A DNA stretch of 64,000 bases from Stromatinia cepivora (taxonomy: Eukaryota > Ascomycota > Leotiomycetes > Helotiales > Sclerotiniaceae): contig RCTD01000011.1 in NCBI GenBank assembly GCA_014898415.1, positions 248,001 to 312,000 on the forward strand, written 5' to 3'. Of the stretch, positions 20,760-34,526 are shown in pieces (within the stretch, counting starts at the first letter, position 1; every line of letters begins with the position of its first letter). Made by a program: the position numbers and the translations under genes. The notes beneath the pieces are model-generated. The model had not been told where the DNA came from. It made no database searches and saw only the letters and a program-made list of their open reading frames with translations.

Positions 20760-23700
20760 TTAGTCCTCCAAATAGGATATCTTTCGCATCTCACCCAATC
20801 TCTTCCTCGCCGCGGCGAGATTGTTCTCAAGTTGTAGGATTTCGACCTGTAATAAATGTTAGTAATACTTCGAAGAAACAATTCATTCAAAGGAAACTTA
20901 CCTGCTGCTCCATTTCTCTAACCTTGAACTCATGCGCCCCGAGCTTGGCATAATCTTCTCCTTCATCATCTTGATCCCGGTCCTTGATCATACTCTGTAC
21001 TTGCCTGACAAGAGTCCTGCAGGCTGAACCAACAGCTTTACTAGCTTGCTCCAAGCTCTCTTGGCTCTTGCTCATGAAGCCGGCTTTGACTCTACTAGCA
21101 GCGACTAACTGGGCTGTGGAGGCTGCAACGTCGTTAGAAGCGACGATGAGTTGTTCCGGACTGTTACGTCCTGAAAGAACTCCATCCGCGGTCTCAATCA
21201 ATGTGTTTGTTGACGTTGCCACTGCTTTGGCGGCGGAGATGAGACCCTCAGTCCATCGGTTGTTCTTCTTGTAGAAAGCGGTCTTGGAAGACGATCCGCG
21301 ACCAGCCTGAACAATCTCTTGTTGGGTAACAGTAGCCGCTTTGATCAATCTGGCAATAGCGTTCGTAACAGCAATGGCAGCATCAAGGATTGAATCGTGT
21401 ATTTCAAGTTTGTATGTTGAGTATTGATCCTTGGGTTTGGACTTGAGCTTCGCCAGACGTGCAGCAGCAGCAGCAATTGCATCAGCAGCCTTGGAGAGCT
21501 CATTGTCTACTAAATCTCCCAAGTCGCCTTTATTGTTTGTGAGTTTACCGCTGTTTGGCGCAAATGTATCTGCAAGTTTGTTCAAGCGTTGCAGATGGAT
21601 TTGGACCTCATTGTTGCTGTTGATGACCACCTCAGTTCGCTGCACTGGATCCATGCCATCTAATCGGAAGCTTTGCAACCCGCGGAAAAATGTGACAGTA
21701 GACTGCGCAGATTGACGTGCGCCATTAATAAGCTGATCAGCCTTCTTGTCATCCGTCGCAAGCCTCGTGAGACCCTTGGTATTGCTAAGTACGTCGGAAA
21801 TTGAGCTGGCGAAGACATTGATGGTTCGAATGATCTCGGCATGGGTGCTGTTTGGACCATCTGCTATAAAATTGTTGAATGCCGTGGCAAATTCGGTAGC
21901 GCTTGCGGACGCCTTTTCGATCTGCGAAAGGACGTAAGATGGGGTTGCATTTTGGTTTCCAGCTTGCATAGTGGAATCGAGTTCGTAGAGAGCGTCATCA
22001 ACACGCTGAACTCCACTCTGAAGAACGGAATCGATGATGTCGTTGATTTTGTCAATATTTGAAAGCAGCATGGCATCAATTTCTCCATCCAAAGCATTGT
22101 CAGTGTCACCTTTTGACATCTCGAGCTCATTGAGTCTGATTAGCGCATCATCCAAACTTTGCTTGTAAACCTCCAGTTCATCCTCCTTATCCTTGAGTAA
22201 TCTTTCGGCATCTGAGCCCCCTTCACTGTATTTAGCATGAACATCCTGTAATGCTCGGGATTTGTTGCGAAGAGCCTCCTCGAGATCTGCCATTTCACGA
22301 TTGTACTTGGAAAGCATCGTGGACAGCTCATTGCCCTTGCTTCGCTCCAAATTGTCAGCACGATCGAGAGCCATACGAAGCTCGCGTTTAAGCTTTTCGA
22401 CTTCCTCACGATTTCCACCAGTGAGACGGTCTTTCTCATGCAAAGCCCTGTCTCTTTCTCTGATCATGTCCGCGAGCTCAAGATTCTTGGTCTTAATTTC
22501 GCGCTCAAGTTTTTCCCGCTTGTCAATGGCCTCCTGAGCTGAAGCTGCCTTTAGCTGAACGCTCTTGAATCTTTGAAGTAGGTCGAGATGTTCGTGCCGC
22601 AATTGTGAATAAAGCTTCGCAAGCGCTTCATATTTCGTCCTCCAAGTGTTAACTTGCTCTTGCAAAGCTCTGATCTGATCCTCTTTACTTCCAATTTGCT
22701 GTCCGTAACTGTTCTGCAGCTGTGCAAGCTCACCCTCTAGCGCCTTTATCTTCTGGTCGTATTGTTGTAGCATGAGCTGATCCCTTGCGTACTGTGCTCG
22801 AGCCTCAAAGTTCTCCCGTTCGAGTTCCGCTAGGCGACCATAAGTCTGTTGTTGGGATTGTTGCAACATCAACTGTTCTTGCTCTCGTCTTTGTTGTTCG
22901 GCAAGCAAACGCTGCTGTTCTTCATAATTTTGCTGCGCTTGAAGTTGTGCTTGCTGTTGTGCTAGCATTTGTTGTCTCTGCTGCTCTGCTAGCACCCTCT
23001 GTTGCTCCTCATACTCCCTGTTTTGTCGGTCCTGTTCGCTCTTCCAGAACTCACCAATTTCATCTGGTTCCTCCGTCTTGGGAGGCTTCGGAGGTGTGAT
23101 TTGCCTCTCAATTTCTTGCTTCGGCCGCTGAGGTAATCTGGGGGCAGAATCATCCTCGGAAAGGAGATTGGGCGGTTCTTGCGGTAGCTTTGGCACAGTG
23201 ATCAGGCTCGTGAGATATCGGAGATTGGAGCATTCATAATAGAATTTTACAAGACGATAATGCTGGGAGTCGTATCTGCCTCTCAAGGGCTCAAGAGCAT
23301 CATCATCACCGGTTGCTGCAGGTCAAGTCAGAGGTGAATGGCTAGATGCGAGCATTGTGACATACTTGTGTGCATAGCTCGTAGCATGCTGGTGATGAAC
23401 TTGTAGATACCGTAACTCTCTTGTACCAAAGGAACCAGGGCGGATATTCTACATTCGTTGTGGCCTCCGTTTCGAAAGTGCGCAAAAATCAGTTTCTGGA
23501 AGTGTTCGATCCTGTCTTGTAGAGTCATAAGATCTGAAATGGTTTCATAACCTTCATTTGGATCGTTGATCCCCTTTAAGCTGATGTACTCCTCGTACTC
23601 GAATGTGCCATTAAAGTCAGGATGCTGTTGATGGAAGCTCAATTTGGACAGCAAAAAGTTGACATATTCTTTTATCAAAGGTCCATAACCCCGCATACCT

Positions 23701-24247
23701 TCGCCGGACATGCCTCTATACAAACTGTCGAGCCAACTTCGATTCGCCATGGCTTCACGTAGAGTCGATGGGTGTCCCTCTTGTAGAACCTTGTGAACGG
23801 TAATCAATGCCTTGAATGTCTGAACCTCATCTGCAAGAATAGGTTGTCTATGAGAACGGCCTGAAGTTAGCCGCTTTCGTTTGTCCTACATTTCTCATAT
23901 CACTGGAATCTCATGAACTTCTAGAGTTTGGTATGATATCTTTGGAATACATGTATAGATGGGATTAGACTGACACTTTCATACCAGCCCAGAAGGCACT
24001 AGAGCTGTTATGGTCCCATGTATACACAATACAGCTACGAACATGTTTACGTTTCGGCGCGGTCTCCTCGATGCTTGTGGCCTTTCGAATGTTGATCGCA
24101 AGCTCCGCCTCGGACCTGAACAATTATAACAATGTCAGTATATTTCATAGCTTGCCAATAATAGGGGATAGGAAGCTCGACAAGCCCGAGATTCCCGCGG
24201 ACTTACTTGGTATGATCCACGTTTCTGGCGGACGTCGCGTACGACAT
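20760..24247 (-). CDS. SLA2: Endocytic adaptor Sla2/End4 (ANTH and I/LWEQ domains)
   Basis: Five exons (complement): 24207-24247, 23975-24115, 23366-23847, 20902-23315, 20760-20846; 3165 nt, 1054 residues, the family length. Sla2 links clathrin-coated membrane to actin in endocytosis. The N-terminal ANTH domain (about 10-280) shows SEAELAINIRKATS, IVYTWDHNSSSAFWAGMK and ITVHKVLQEGHPS. Next comes a Gln-rich coiled coil (about 290-600, repeats of LAEQQR type) and a helical middle. The talin-like I/LWEQ actin-binding domain fills about 800-1030 (LIKAATVTQQEIV, RWTEGLISAAKAVA). The tail QLENNLAAARKRLGEMRK is the THATCH latch helix region. SLA2 is the standard right flank of MAT. Confidence 0.96.
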
Positions 24248-24915
24248 GATTGAGAGCGCGTAGAGCGCAAAATGTACAGGAGAAGAGAGGGTAAATATGA
24301 AAGGTAATATTTAGGTAAAAGTGTCGGAAACACCAAAGGATTGTAAGATGAAGTGTTGTATGTATGTACGTAGATATTGTACTGAAGCTTGTGTACGGGG
24401 TAAGTTTTGGTGGAGCTGCGTAATGTGGCGGGTGGAACTACTTAATGCCGTGGCCCCCGTTCGTGGCTGTGTAGATGTTATTATTCGAAATCATGCCCAT
24501 AAATATCTTAATCTTCTTTCGAAGCCAAATGTTTTATATATTTAGTTCTATTCAATATCATTTCATTACATTATCATTAATAGAATAGGTATTTGTGGAT
24601 CTGAATCAGTCAAAACTTACTTTACTAATGAACAATCTTGAAAGTTACGGGACGTGTTAACGTCGTAACATGATAACCTTGTATTCATAAATTACTTCGT
24701 TAATGGATGGTATTTCATAATTCATTTTATATTGTTCCGTTCTACCCTAGTATCCGTATGTACCCGACAACCATACAGCGCCCTGCCAATGTAAGATAAC
24801 CAACCAATTCCTTACGTCCCGTATGATCCCAACAGACCTGTATGTATACCGCGCCGCTTATGCACCAGACCTGCTCCATGTATCAAGATAGGAGTCCAAC
24901 ACCAAATTACATAGC
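24248..24915. other. Intergenic region SLA2 start / NVJ2 end
   Basis: 668 bp, AT-rich around 24480-24730. It must contain the SLA2 promoter and the 3' end of NVJ2. Nothing specific recognised. Confidence 0.4.
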
Positions 24916-27900
24916 TCAAAGACCCGCATCTTCATCAACAAAAGTGCTCTTAGCCCGAGCTTCTTGCTCCTGTGCTGCCATCCAGGAGGGTAATTGATGC
25001 CCGTCCTCTTCAGGGCTACTCGAGACAACTCGATGTGGGTGCCGCCTCTTTGGAAGTTGGGGTGGCTCACGAGCAACGGAAGCGGCAGGTGAAGGAGCAT
25101 CAGCTTGAGCTTGTTGGTTTTCATCCATCTCGTCCACATCATCCACCCACGGTTGCATATAGTGTGGCGAATCTTCAGTTACCGGCGTTGTCGGTTCTGA
25201 TGGCGCCGACACAATCAGGAGACCATCGTCTCCAGTGTCCGTATCCTTCCTAGAATTACGCCTAGGTAAAGGCGGTGCTGGAGCAGTGTGATGCTGGCGA
25301 CCGGTAGGCGGTTCTCTTTCATGCCTTTGTGGCAAAACAGGAGGAGGCATTGGCTTCCGCTTAGGGACGGGGATTGGAGCTGTTTTTGTCTTCTTGTCGG
25401 GGAGAGGTAGAGGAACGCCGGGAGGAGGTAGCGGCTGTCCGCGCCCCATGACGCGTGGATGGGCTGCTTCCGTTGATCCCGGTGAGCTACTCCCTCTCTG
25501 CTCGTTACGTCGTTGAATAGCATTCCACTATAAACACCAATATTAGTCGCACTTCGATGGAGTCTGAGCATAAATAAAATTGGTAACATATAGTATTATA
25601 GCATAGGTGTACTGCCTAAACATTCCTCAAGACGTGATGGATGAGAATGCTGAAAGGGAAAAATATATATAAACTTACTCCCCATGTTTTGGCCGTTGCC
25701 GCTGCGTTGGTAACAGCGGCAAGTGACAATCGCCTGGTCTCCGAAGCAGAGGATTTTGTTGAAGATGTGGTATTCTCATGTTTTGGGGTACCAAAATTTT
25801 TAGAAGCTGACAATTCTGACCTTGTTGATGTAGTACTTAAACTTGCTGGACTTGAAGGGTAAGAATTGATACTGGATCTATCCGTGAGCGATGATGGCTC
25901 CAAAGAGACTTGCGGTATGGAATTGCTCATATCAGCCTTCTCTGAATGTGAAGAACCCCGTGAAGATGATGAAGATTGGCTGCTACTTGGTTTAAAGTTT
26001 GTTGGTCGGTTGGGAGACCCAGTAGGGCTCTGTACGGGGAATTCTGTTTTGGCGGACAGTTTAGCCATGGCGGTTGCAGCGTGGTCCCCGTCGGGAGGAC
26101 TCGAAGGCTTGAAAGCGTCTGCGTTTGTTATGTCAGTAGTAACGACTGGACAAGACGCATTAGCAAACGACCCTGAACGAAGGACTCGTGGTTTATCGTC
26201 CGTCGAAGGTCGCGCATCTACTCCAGTAGATGAGCTGCTAGGGAAAGGGTTGGTAAGGTTTGAGGTGGATTTTGCGCCTTTGCGCGAATGCACTGTATTA
26301 GAAAGGTTGGTATCAAGCACAGGAGTGCTGTAACTCTTTTCAATCTGTGGTGTAGATGTTGCTGATTCATCGTGTTCAGCCTCTGAAATTTCTACCTCGT
26401 CGACGTCTCCATGCTCAGCGGCAACAGCTTCGGCATCCTGAGAATGTTCCGCGCGCCGGTCATCTGCCCAAATGCCACCTCTCCATAACTTGCCTACAGT
26501 ACTGGCAAATGGCGAATCGTCCCAATTTGGGTAGACTAAGCTTTCAGCGACAACTTCCTTGATCCTGTTCTCAATCTGGCGAAGAATCAATGTGTATGTA
26601 ATCTGTCGTGAACTCACAATGGGCTCTATTGTCATATCTATCTTTGGCATGGTCTCAAATGTAACCCATAGCCTATTTGAGGGAGGCGGCTTGATTCGAA
26701 GTAGCATATGCCCCTCAATCTTCTTCAAGACAACGGCTAACAATAGGTTCACTTCTCGAGCCTTAAAGCGCGCGCCAAGTTCAAGGCGAGCTATTGCGGC
26801 AACCTCGAGACGGAAATTGCCCGTGTAGCGAACATCAGCCTCTACGACGAGCTCTCCATCCACGGTCAAATCCTTCAAACGTGGATTCGTGATCACCGGT
26901 GCTGCCTCTCCCATGTTTACGTTGCGGAGAGTGATTTGCCTTAAAAAGTTAGGAGTCTTGACTCTCGATATCTTCTTTGTTATCTTCGTCCGAATGAAAT
27001 CCTCGATATCTGGCGTCTTGTACAGCGCAAGAAATACACGGCCAACTAGTGCATTGATCCACCTTGTCTGAAGATGTTCTTCGGACGAATGCAGCCTTTG
27101 GACAAGAGTAATGATATCTTTTACATCATACTGCAATGGAATCGGCGGTTTTGGAGTCGAGTCCGAGTCTTGGTTTCGAAGAAGTGCGAAATAGAAATCT
27201 TCCTTATCGGAGCAATTTTCGGAGAACAAATAGAAGGGCTGAGAAGGCTTGCCATCAGCAGTCATCTCACCAACACCCTGCTTCCTCGACAAGCAAATAG
27301 CATTTCTTTTTATAAACAATTCTCCTTCTGGTGTAATATCATTCGGTCCCGAGTATATGCTAACATCGTGATGTGCCAAGGACACTACGTAACGAACTTC
27401 AAGCTGATCCTCATCATCAAAAAGCATGAGATGCCCATGCCTGAGCTAATCGTCAGTATACCTTATAATACATCAAATAATACATCAAAGGTATTTGAAC
27501 TGTCCATGAAAATTACCTCAAGACCACGTAAAACACATTGCCGCCCTTCTTCTGTGGCTTTCCCGCCGCCTTATTATCCAGCGGGCCGTTGTTCGTCTTC
27601 CTTTCGAACAAGCTTCTGTACATGCTCTGATAAACGCTGGGGCTGGGCGCAGAGACTGTAGCTGACCCCACGGGTGTTGTTCGTTCTGGCGGCTTCCCGT
27701 TCACACCGCCTGGTGAGTATTCCCTACATATAGCGAAATATCCAGCAGCTACCTCTGCCTCATGGTTGTTGTGAAGTCGGAATTTTTCTCCCAAGGATTT
27801 CTGTGCTGATTTGATAGCGTCGACATCATCGCCAGGTCGAAGGATTGACTCAGTAGCTTCCCGCAAATCGGTATCATCGTGAACTAGGAAGGTAAAGTAT

Positions 27901-27989
27901 GCGTGAAGTAGTATTGCTATTATGACGAGGGGAAGAAATGTGAGACCACCTAAGCAATAAACAAAAAAGAACCATGTTAAACCTTCCAT
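24916..27989 (-). CDS. NVJ2: Nvj2-type lipid transfer protein (TM, PH, SMP domains)
   Basis: Three exons (complement): 27517-27989, 25679-27440, 24916-25527; 2847 nt, 948 residues. Order of parts: an N-terminal membrane helix (about 5-35, GGLTFLPLVIIAILL); a PH-like domain (about 147-240, GGNVFYVVLRHGHLMLF); an SMP domain (about 270-450, RWINALVGRVFLALYKTP, LKDLTVDGELVVEADVRYTG, LRIKPPPSNRLWVTFE). Then come a Ser/Pro-rich tail and a C-terminal proline-rich segment with many PPLP-like motifs. This is the architecture of Nvj2, an ER protein that transfers lipid at nucleus-vacuole and ER-Golgi contacts. The start at 27989 places the membrane helix at the N-terminus; the upstream in-frame start is a TTG. 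Confidence 0.88.
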
Positions 27990-28872
27990 TATGATATTGC
28001 CTTCATGTGTAAAGACAAAAGCTTTCAATCAACGGACCATCTCCGTGAAATTAAGAAGTAAATTGTTGAGAAGAGCAGAAGGAAACAACATTTGGTAGGT
28101 AGTTGTTGATGTTTGAGAAGCAAGGTCTCCTAGAACATGTGGCGACAACAAACCTGTAAACTCAATCCCGAGCGATCCTTGGTGATTCACCTTCTCAGAA
28201 TCCTTGAAGGAAGAATTGTAAGACTTGTTACAAAAACGAAATAATTAAAAGTTATAATTGTCTTTTTAATAAAAGCTGATACTTCATGTAATCTCTCAAA
28301 TCTGAAGTTTAGGAGAGGAGGAAATATAATACCCTTACAGTAGGTAGGTAGGGTTAAGAAGGAGTACGGGTAAAGGCTATTAGCATCGGCTTAGAGTCGT
28401 GACTGACTGGAGATGCAGATGGCAACGGGTTAATTTTAACCAGCTCTGAATAATGACAGGATCGATGCCAAAAATACCTAAGTAATCATCGGAGGTTACA
28501 CATATTTTATAATTTTAATTGTACTCGAGTTATCTAGGTACGTACATATTCAAGTCACTCTTATCATGTGGTAGGGCCAAAAAGATATGGTACTGCTGTG
28601 TCTTGGACATCAATTATTCTTTTGCAACTACCATTTTATCACATTTTGGAGATCACACTGCGGAATGTTGATTATCATTACTTTTATTGTGCTAGCATAT
28701 CCAACTGCAAAGAAAAGAGAGAAATAAAATCAGTCCAACATTCGAACACCGATATCTATCCCTCATGAGTTTCTTCGTGTTGACACCTTGAGATGAAGTA
28801 TTTAAAGATTACACCTATCAAAAATAATATCGTGGGACCCTTGGGTCAATTATTGTTGCAGGTAATGGCTAA
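27990..28872. other. Intergenic region upstream of NVJ2, downstream of REV3
   Basis: About 880 bp, AT-rich, with a short GTAGGTAGGTAGGG tract near 28341. Nothing recognised as a gene. Confidence 0.4.
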
Positions 28873-31800
28873 TCACCACTCCAGATCTGTGAAATCTACC
28901 TCCGTTCCATCAGTTGCCGATAGAGCCTGCATAGCTGGGACAACCAAGGCTCTTTCCGTCTTCAGCCGCACCCTCTGTCTCGTCCTTGTATAAAATACAG
29001 GACAATCCTTACTATCGCATTTCACTTCCTCTAGTGGAGATAAGCCAGAACAAGTCTGGCAAATGCTCTGTATGTCTAGAAACTTCTTTTCCTCAATTTT
29101 GAGCCTAGTCTGCAAAGAAAGCATCGACTCAGAGGCATTTGAATGACACTGAGGACAGAGAAATCCCTCGGTCTCAAGTTTGTCTTTACACACAAGACAT
29201 GAAGATGACTTCATGTATGACTCGAGCGTTTTCTTGTTGATGCCCAGCTCTTTTAGTTGTCCTTGATCAAAATTTATCTCGATTCGGCGAACGCGCTGTA
29301 CTTTGGGCATCTCGTCATACCAACTTCTGACATTGGCACCCATGAGATTGAAAATTCGTTCTAGTGGTGGAATGAGGTTTTTAGAGATGTAATACTCCGC
29401 ATCCAATTCGCTGTGATCGCTGTTGAGAAGGTCTTCGGGCGCCACACAGCGGTCGATCAACCGGGCTCCTGGAGCGCCCGTGACGACCACATATGGAACT
29501 CGCTCACCATACTGCGGCTCTGCTCGTGCATCTTCCAGCATCTTTTTGGTGCTGATAAGAGCACCCGGGGGCGGTGGTCCTTTGTCACTATATGTTCCAA
29601 GCTTGACTTCTCTCGCAAAGCAAAAGTCTTGGATAGACACAGAGCCTTTCATGATTTTCTCGCACTGCTCCTGAAAATAGGATTTTACTTGGCTCAGGTC
29701 AGCTGTGCGAAAGAGTATCTTAAGAGCTCTCTCTTCAATCTTTTGCTCAGCTGGCGTGCCATCACGTCGTACCGTCTCAATACCTTTCGCATCAAAGTCC
29801 GGCTCAATCTGTGACTTGCCTTCGTACTTGAACCCCACATATCGCTTCTTAGCTAGAAGCACGCAGGGAAGATACACCTTTTCGAATTTGAGCTTGATGG
29901 GACGTGGGTTCATATTGGTGACCGTTTTTGCAATCTCATTCCCAATATTGAATGCCTCATCTTTGCTGCGACCCTTCAGGTAGACAAACAAGCTGTCGGT
30001 ATCGCCATATACTACTTCTGCGCCCCAGCGTTTGACCGAGTGTATAAGTGCAATGGCCCTTTCCAGTGTCTCCCGACCGGTTTGAACAATGCTGTCAGCA
30101 ATCTCTGAGCATGGCATGCGCCCAGAAAACGACGCAGATGTGTATCCATAGGTAACATTGGCGATAAGTTTCAAGGCTAGCTGCCTATTGTTCAGTAATC
30201 TTTGTAGAGCTTTATCTTCCTTGTCAAGCTTCATTCCGCTCTTCACCATAACTCGTGTCTCAAGTATTTCTCCCAGCATTTTCGCTAGGAGAGACTTCCG
30301 AATGTTTGATTTTGCGTACATCATTCCATTGGGAGAAATATTGATGTGATCTTTCAGCAACTCTAACAGCCTATCCTCCCGTGTGTATTCTGTGAAACCC
30401 ATTTTATTGGTGCCTCGCCAGTTCACCACTCGTCCAAGGTAAGTTGAGTAGCAATAATTGTAAGCAATCATAACACTAGGGTACAGGCTTTGGAAATCGA
30501 GAACGAGCAAAGGGCTACTATAAAATGCACTTTGAGGCTCCATAACGAGGGGAAGACACTCTAAAGCATTTTGGCCTCCAACCTGTTTTCGACTAGGAGA
30601 TATCAAGATGAAGTTCTCTGGTTTTGCAATGCGGAACATCAGAGATTCTACCTTGAATTGTGAACCACGAGAGAAAACTGAAAAGAAATCGACACCCAAA
30701 AGCCGTGCTTGTTCGCTTGTACGTGGGATCAATTCATTCTGCTCAAGTATTTCTAGATCGAGTTGTACACGGGACATATAGTGCGCGAGTACCTTAGACA
30801 AATCTCGAGCCGAACCATTGGTATACCAGGTCCTTAGATCAGCCCATGTGTAGTGAGGGACCCGCCGGTGGAGCAGATGGAAAGCCACGTTCTCTAATGT
30901 ATATTGAAGGAGATTGAGCTCGGCTCGCATGGCTCTCCAAATGTTGATCATGTGTCGGCCCGTGACACGAATTGTGGATGTATTGTTGAATCCCCATTTG
31001 TCATTGTCCTTGCCAAAACGGCCATGGGATTGAGCTTTCATACGTGAAAATTCATCGCACAGGTCGTAGTCGTATTTCACCCTTGCTCGTTCAATAAGAT
31101 ATCCCCAGGATCCACCATGAACCTCGAAACCAGTCAGGATGTCTGGATCGTACTCCCGCACGATTTCTACCATACGGATGAGTAAATCAAGTTCAGAAGA
31201 TTCCACGTGCACCTCGAATGAAACTTGATTCGAGATTCTCTCGGAAATATTGTTATCGTCAGCGGACAGGACCACAATCCCCAGTTGTGATGGCCTACCT
31301 TCAGTGCCGTCATCGTCAGCCTGAAAGCAGAAGAAAATACATTGAATCTCATCCTCTTCGGGATTGGGAACAAAACCTCCTCGTGTATTGACATGAACTT
31401 CTAAGCTCATGACACTCATGTATTGAGCCTCACGTTGGATGTTAACCGTCTTTTCATTCTGTGTATACTTGAACCCATGCTTATTCTTTTGAGTTGGACC
31501 GTCGATTTGAGAAAGCTTTGCTTCCTTTCGGCGATTGCCGACTGACGCCTTGGAAGGTGTGCCTCTCTTTGGCTTTCCGGATTTATTTCTCAGCTGTAAC
31601 GTCTCATTGCGAGCCCAACAATGCACATCTGCATAAGTGGGTGGTGTTTCTGCAAAAGTCCAAACCTGGAGGTTACACTCGCGACGGCGACGATGATAAA
31701 CCTCCTCGTCCTTGGTTTTGTCCGGAAGAACAACAGGTCTAAGCCCAAAGGTTGCGTCTGAGGTTGCAGATGGGTCAAAGTCGGGAAGGAACGACAGGCT

Positions 31801-34043
31801 CGTGCTTCCAAGTTTGAATTCTCTGCCCGCCCATTCCCTAGGGCGCTCAGGAACATCTTCTTCGTTGCTATAGAAAGCATCTTGATATAAAACTGTGGGC
31901 AGATTGAAGTCTGACATCGTTGAAGAAATGAAATGAGCCGATGGGGGAGGTTGCTGGTGTGCTAATACTAGTGACCCAATGCTGCCTTTAAAACTGTCTT
32001 GAATTTTCTTGAAAAGCTTTTCCTGAGTAGAGGAACGTAGCATTTGAGTCAGACTTGGCATTGTTGTACAGTTTGGCATGCTTGTCGTCTCAAACATGTT
32101 GTCCGCGGGTGATGGTGGAATAGTATGAAAAGAAACGTGCTTCTTTACCATAGGAGTGTCTATATCTCCAGAGCACTGGCTAAGTCTCATTATTGTGCTA
32201 GAATCGTGCGGATCTTTTGTGGCAGGAAAATTGAGCGACTCTTGAGAGGAAAACTTAGCGCTGGACGCTCTGAGACCCAAATTGCTTTGCTGCTCAGTAT
32301 GGTCATTCCTTCGCATTGGAGGTGTTGTGGGAGACAATTGTAGTGAAGACTGAATCATTGTGCTTGTCTTCCGTCTTTCCGCATCTGGGAATTCCCCTTG
32401 TAATTGTGATCTCTTGACTTCGGAATTGATGTCTTCGCTCCTATGATTGTGAATGGTATCATGGCCAAAATTAATTCGATCGGCCAATTGACTAATTTGT
32501 GCAGTTATGAAGGAGGAATCATCTTCTGTAGCGGGGACTCTCGGGGGGTGTACAGAACTGTGATAATTCTCGCCTTCTCCAACCTGAACTGCTTGCAACT
32601 CATCTGACGTAGTAGAGTCCTTACGGGATTCTTCCCTAAATATCGCAGCAGTTTGAGTTTCAGATACTTTTTCGTCTATATGATCCCCTTTACGCTTTTG
32701 GGAAAGCTCTATCTCTCTCATCACATCTTCATCGGAATCGTAGTCATCTTCAGTTCCGTCTTGGTCGATTGCAAGTTCGGCAATACGATTTTCGTCAACC
32801 TCGCTTGCTCTACGAGTATCATACAAAGAATGATGCTTCTGTTCCTCATACACGGATTGAAAAGCAGAACGAAGGTTTTCCGGGTACAAGTCTTCCACAG
32901 ACTCAAAGCTGGTTTTAACAGAAGTCTCAAATGGTTTTGGTTTGACGAAAGCATTGAAAGATGGTTTTGAAGTGTCGTCTCTGTGCCGCTCCTCTTGTAT
33001 CAATGTCTTGACCATTTCCCTGTACTCGTTTTCATGCATCCATCCACCATCCTGGGAATATCGAGGGTCTGCTGACATTGAAAACATCACCTCCGCTGGA
33101 AATGGGCTGCTACTAGCCGGCGCATTTGGCATCTTGGACTTTCGGCGACGAGTTTCATCTTTCCAAAGGCCTGCCATACTCTGTACTAACTTTTCGTCGG
33201 GGACATAGGAACTAAGGTTTTGACTGAAGTCATGGTGAAGAGGACGTGGCTTAATATCCCGCCTATTAAGAATATCTTGGACGCAGATATCAACTTCCAA
33301 AGAACAATGGCTGACCCTGGGTAGGAATGTGTCATTTGTGATCAGTTGATCAGGTATTGAGCGGTCATGCCAAAGGTGCATTGACGATGATATTTCCTCA
33401 TATAGAGGCACCGGACCTCGAAATGTAGCCTTGCTAGAGTCGATATATCCACAACCATACAAGTTGTAGTCAACCATCCACTGTAGAAGAAATTGAAGAT
33501 GTGCTTCATATGGTTGAAAAACTCGCTTCATAATAGTACCTTGCCGCAAGAGGTCCGCGAGACGCGTCATTACCATGGGGTCTAACATGTAGACCTTAAA
33601 ATAGAAGCGATACCCAACATGGAAACCATAAAATGGAACCGCTTTTACCAAGGTAATACGTGCGACGAATTTAGCATTTCCATCATATGCATTGCGCCGG
33701 TAGCTTACAGCCAAGGCATAATCAATTGAAAGATGAAGTCTGTGAATATAACTTCCAACTAAAGGTGTGTCAGTCATGAAAACAACACTTGGGGCAACAA
33801 AGTCAAACCTTCGTCAGAATTGAGGGCACCTTCATATTCGATGTATAAGTAAGGAAAGGCACCATGGATATGTGCGCAGACCTTCTGGCCGGTTTCTGTC
33901 GAGCCAAAAATTCTAATGACAGGTACTTTTGGCTCTCTATGAAGCTCAGAAAATTGAACATTTCGTTTCAATTGAGGGTCAAACTGAGTTGGCGTAGCTT
34001 GATAATGATCAATGCAATTAAGACGTACTCGGAAGAGGTCCAT
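28873..34043 (-). CDS. REV3: DNA polymerase zeta catalytic subunit
   Basis: Two exons (complement 33809-34043 and 28873-33758) around a 50-bp intron; 5121 nt, 1706 residues. This B-family polymerase extends from damaged DNA in translesion synthesis. The N-terminal region has the Rev3 start (MDLFRVRLNCIDHYQ, GAFPYLYIEY). A long disordered insert separates it from the polymerase. Catalytic motifs are DFQSLYPSVM (about 1165), KLIANVTYGYTSASFSGR, VVYGDTDSLF (about 1327) and KKRYVGFKYEG. The exonuclease-like region keeps DILTGFEVHGG but has LEVHVNT where proofreading polymerases have the DIET acidic pair, so it should not proofread, as is normal for Rev3. The C-terminus has the two Cys clusters, CLVC...CPQC and CQTC...CDSKDC; the second binds an iron-sulfur cluster in this family. 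Confidence 0.96.
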
Positions 34044-34526
34044 GGCAAATTGAACGTGTTAGGATGGAGGCACCCAGCGAGAGTCGAGATTATCAGTTTT
34101 CATGACGTCGCGTTTCTCATTCTACATTCAAGTATAAAATACTGTAAGAATCCCCGTTTTCTGGATTTTATCTTCATTTCTTTCTCATACTGTAACTTGA
34201 GTGGCGCGAACACGAACGCGGAACGCCAAGTCACGGGAAAGCTTGATCTGGATATTGCTGACAAATCAAAATATCAGCAATTTTTTGTCCGAGTGCACGA
34301 CCCTATTAATTCGTACGTCAGTCCAACGAGTTCCAGAGTCTATTGATTATTATCTACTAACTTAATCATATTATCTGCTTCTATAACTACAATTATTGTG
34401 ACATCAAGATCTGGTGCAATCGGATTCCGGATTCAGCAATCACATTGGAGAGACTGGCTCTTCTGTCATTTTATTACATTCAGGCACCCACTCGTCTTCT
34501 AGCAGTGGAAGCTACAAATCTTCAAA
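34044..34526. promoter_or_regulatory. Divergent promoter region REV3 / SLU7
   Basis: 483 bp between the two start codons. Nothing more specific recognised. Confidence 0.45.

Noticed and set aside
25866..26333. Plus-strand ORF of 155 codons
   Set aside because: Antisense shadow of the Ser-rich tail of NVJ2.
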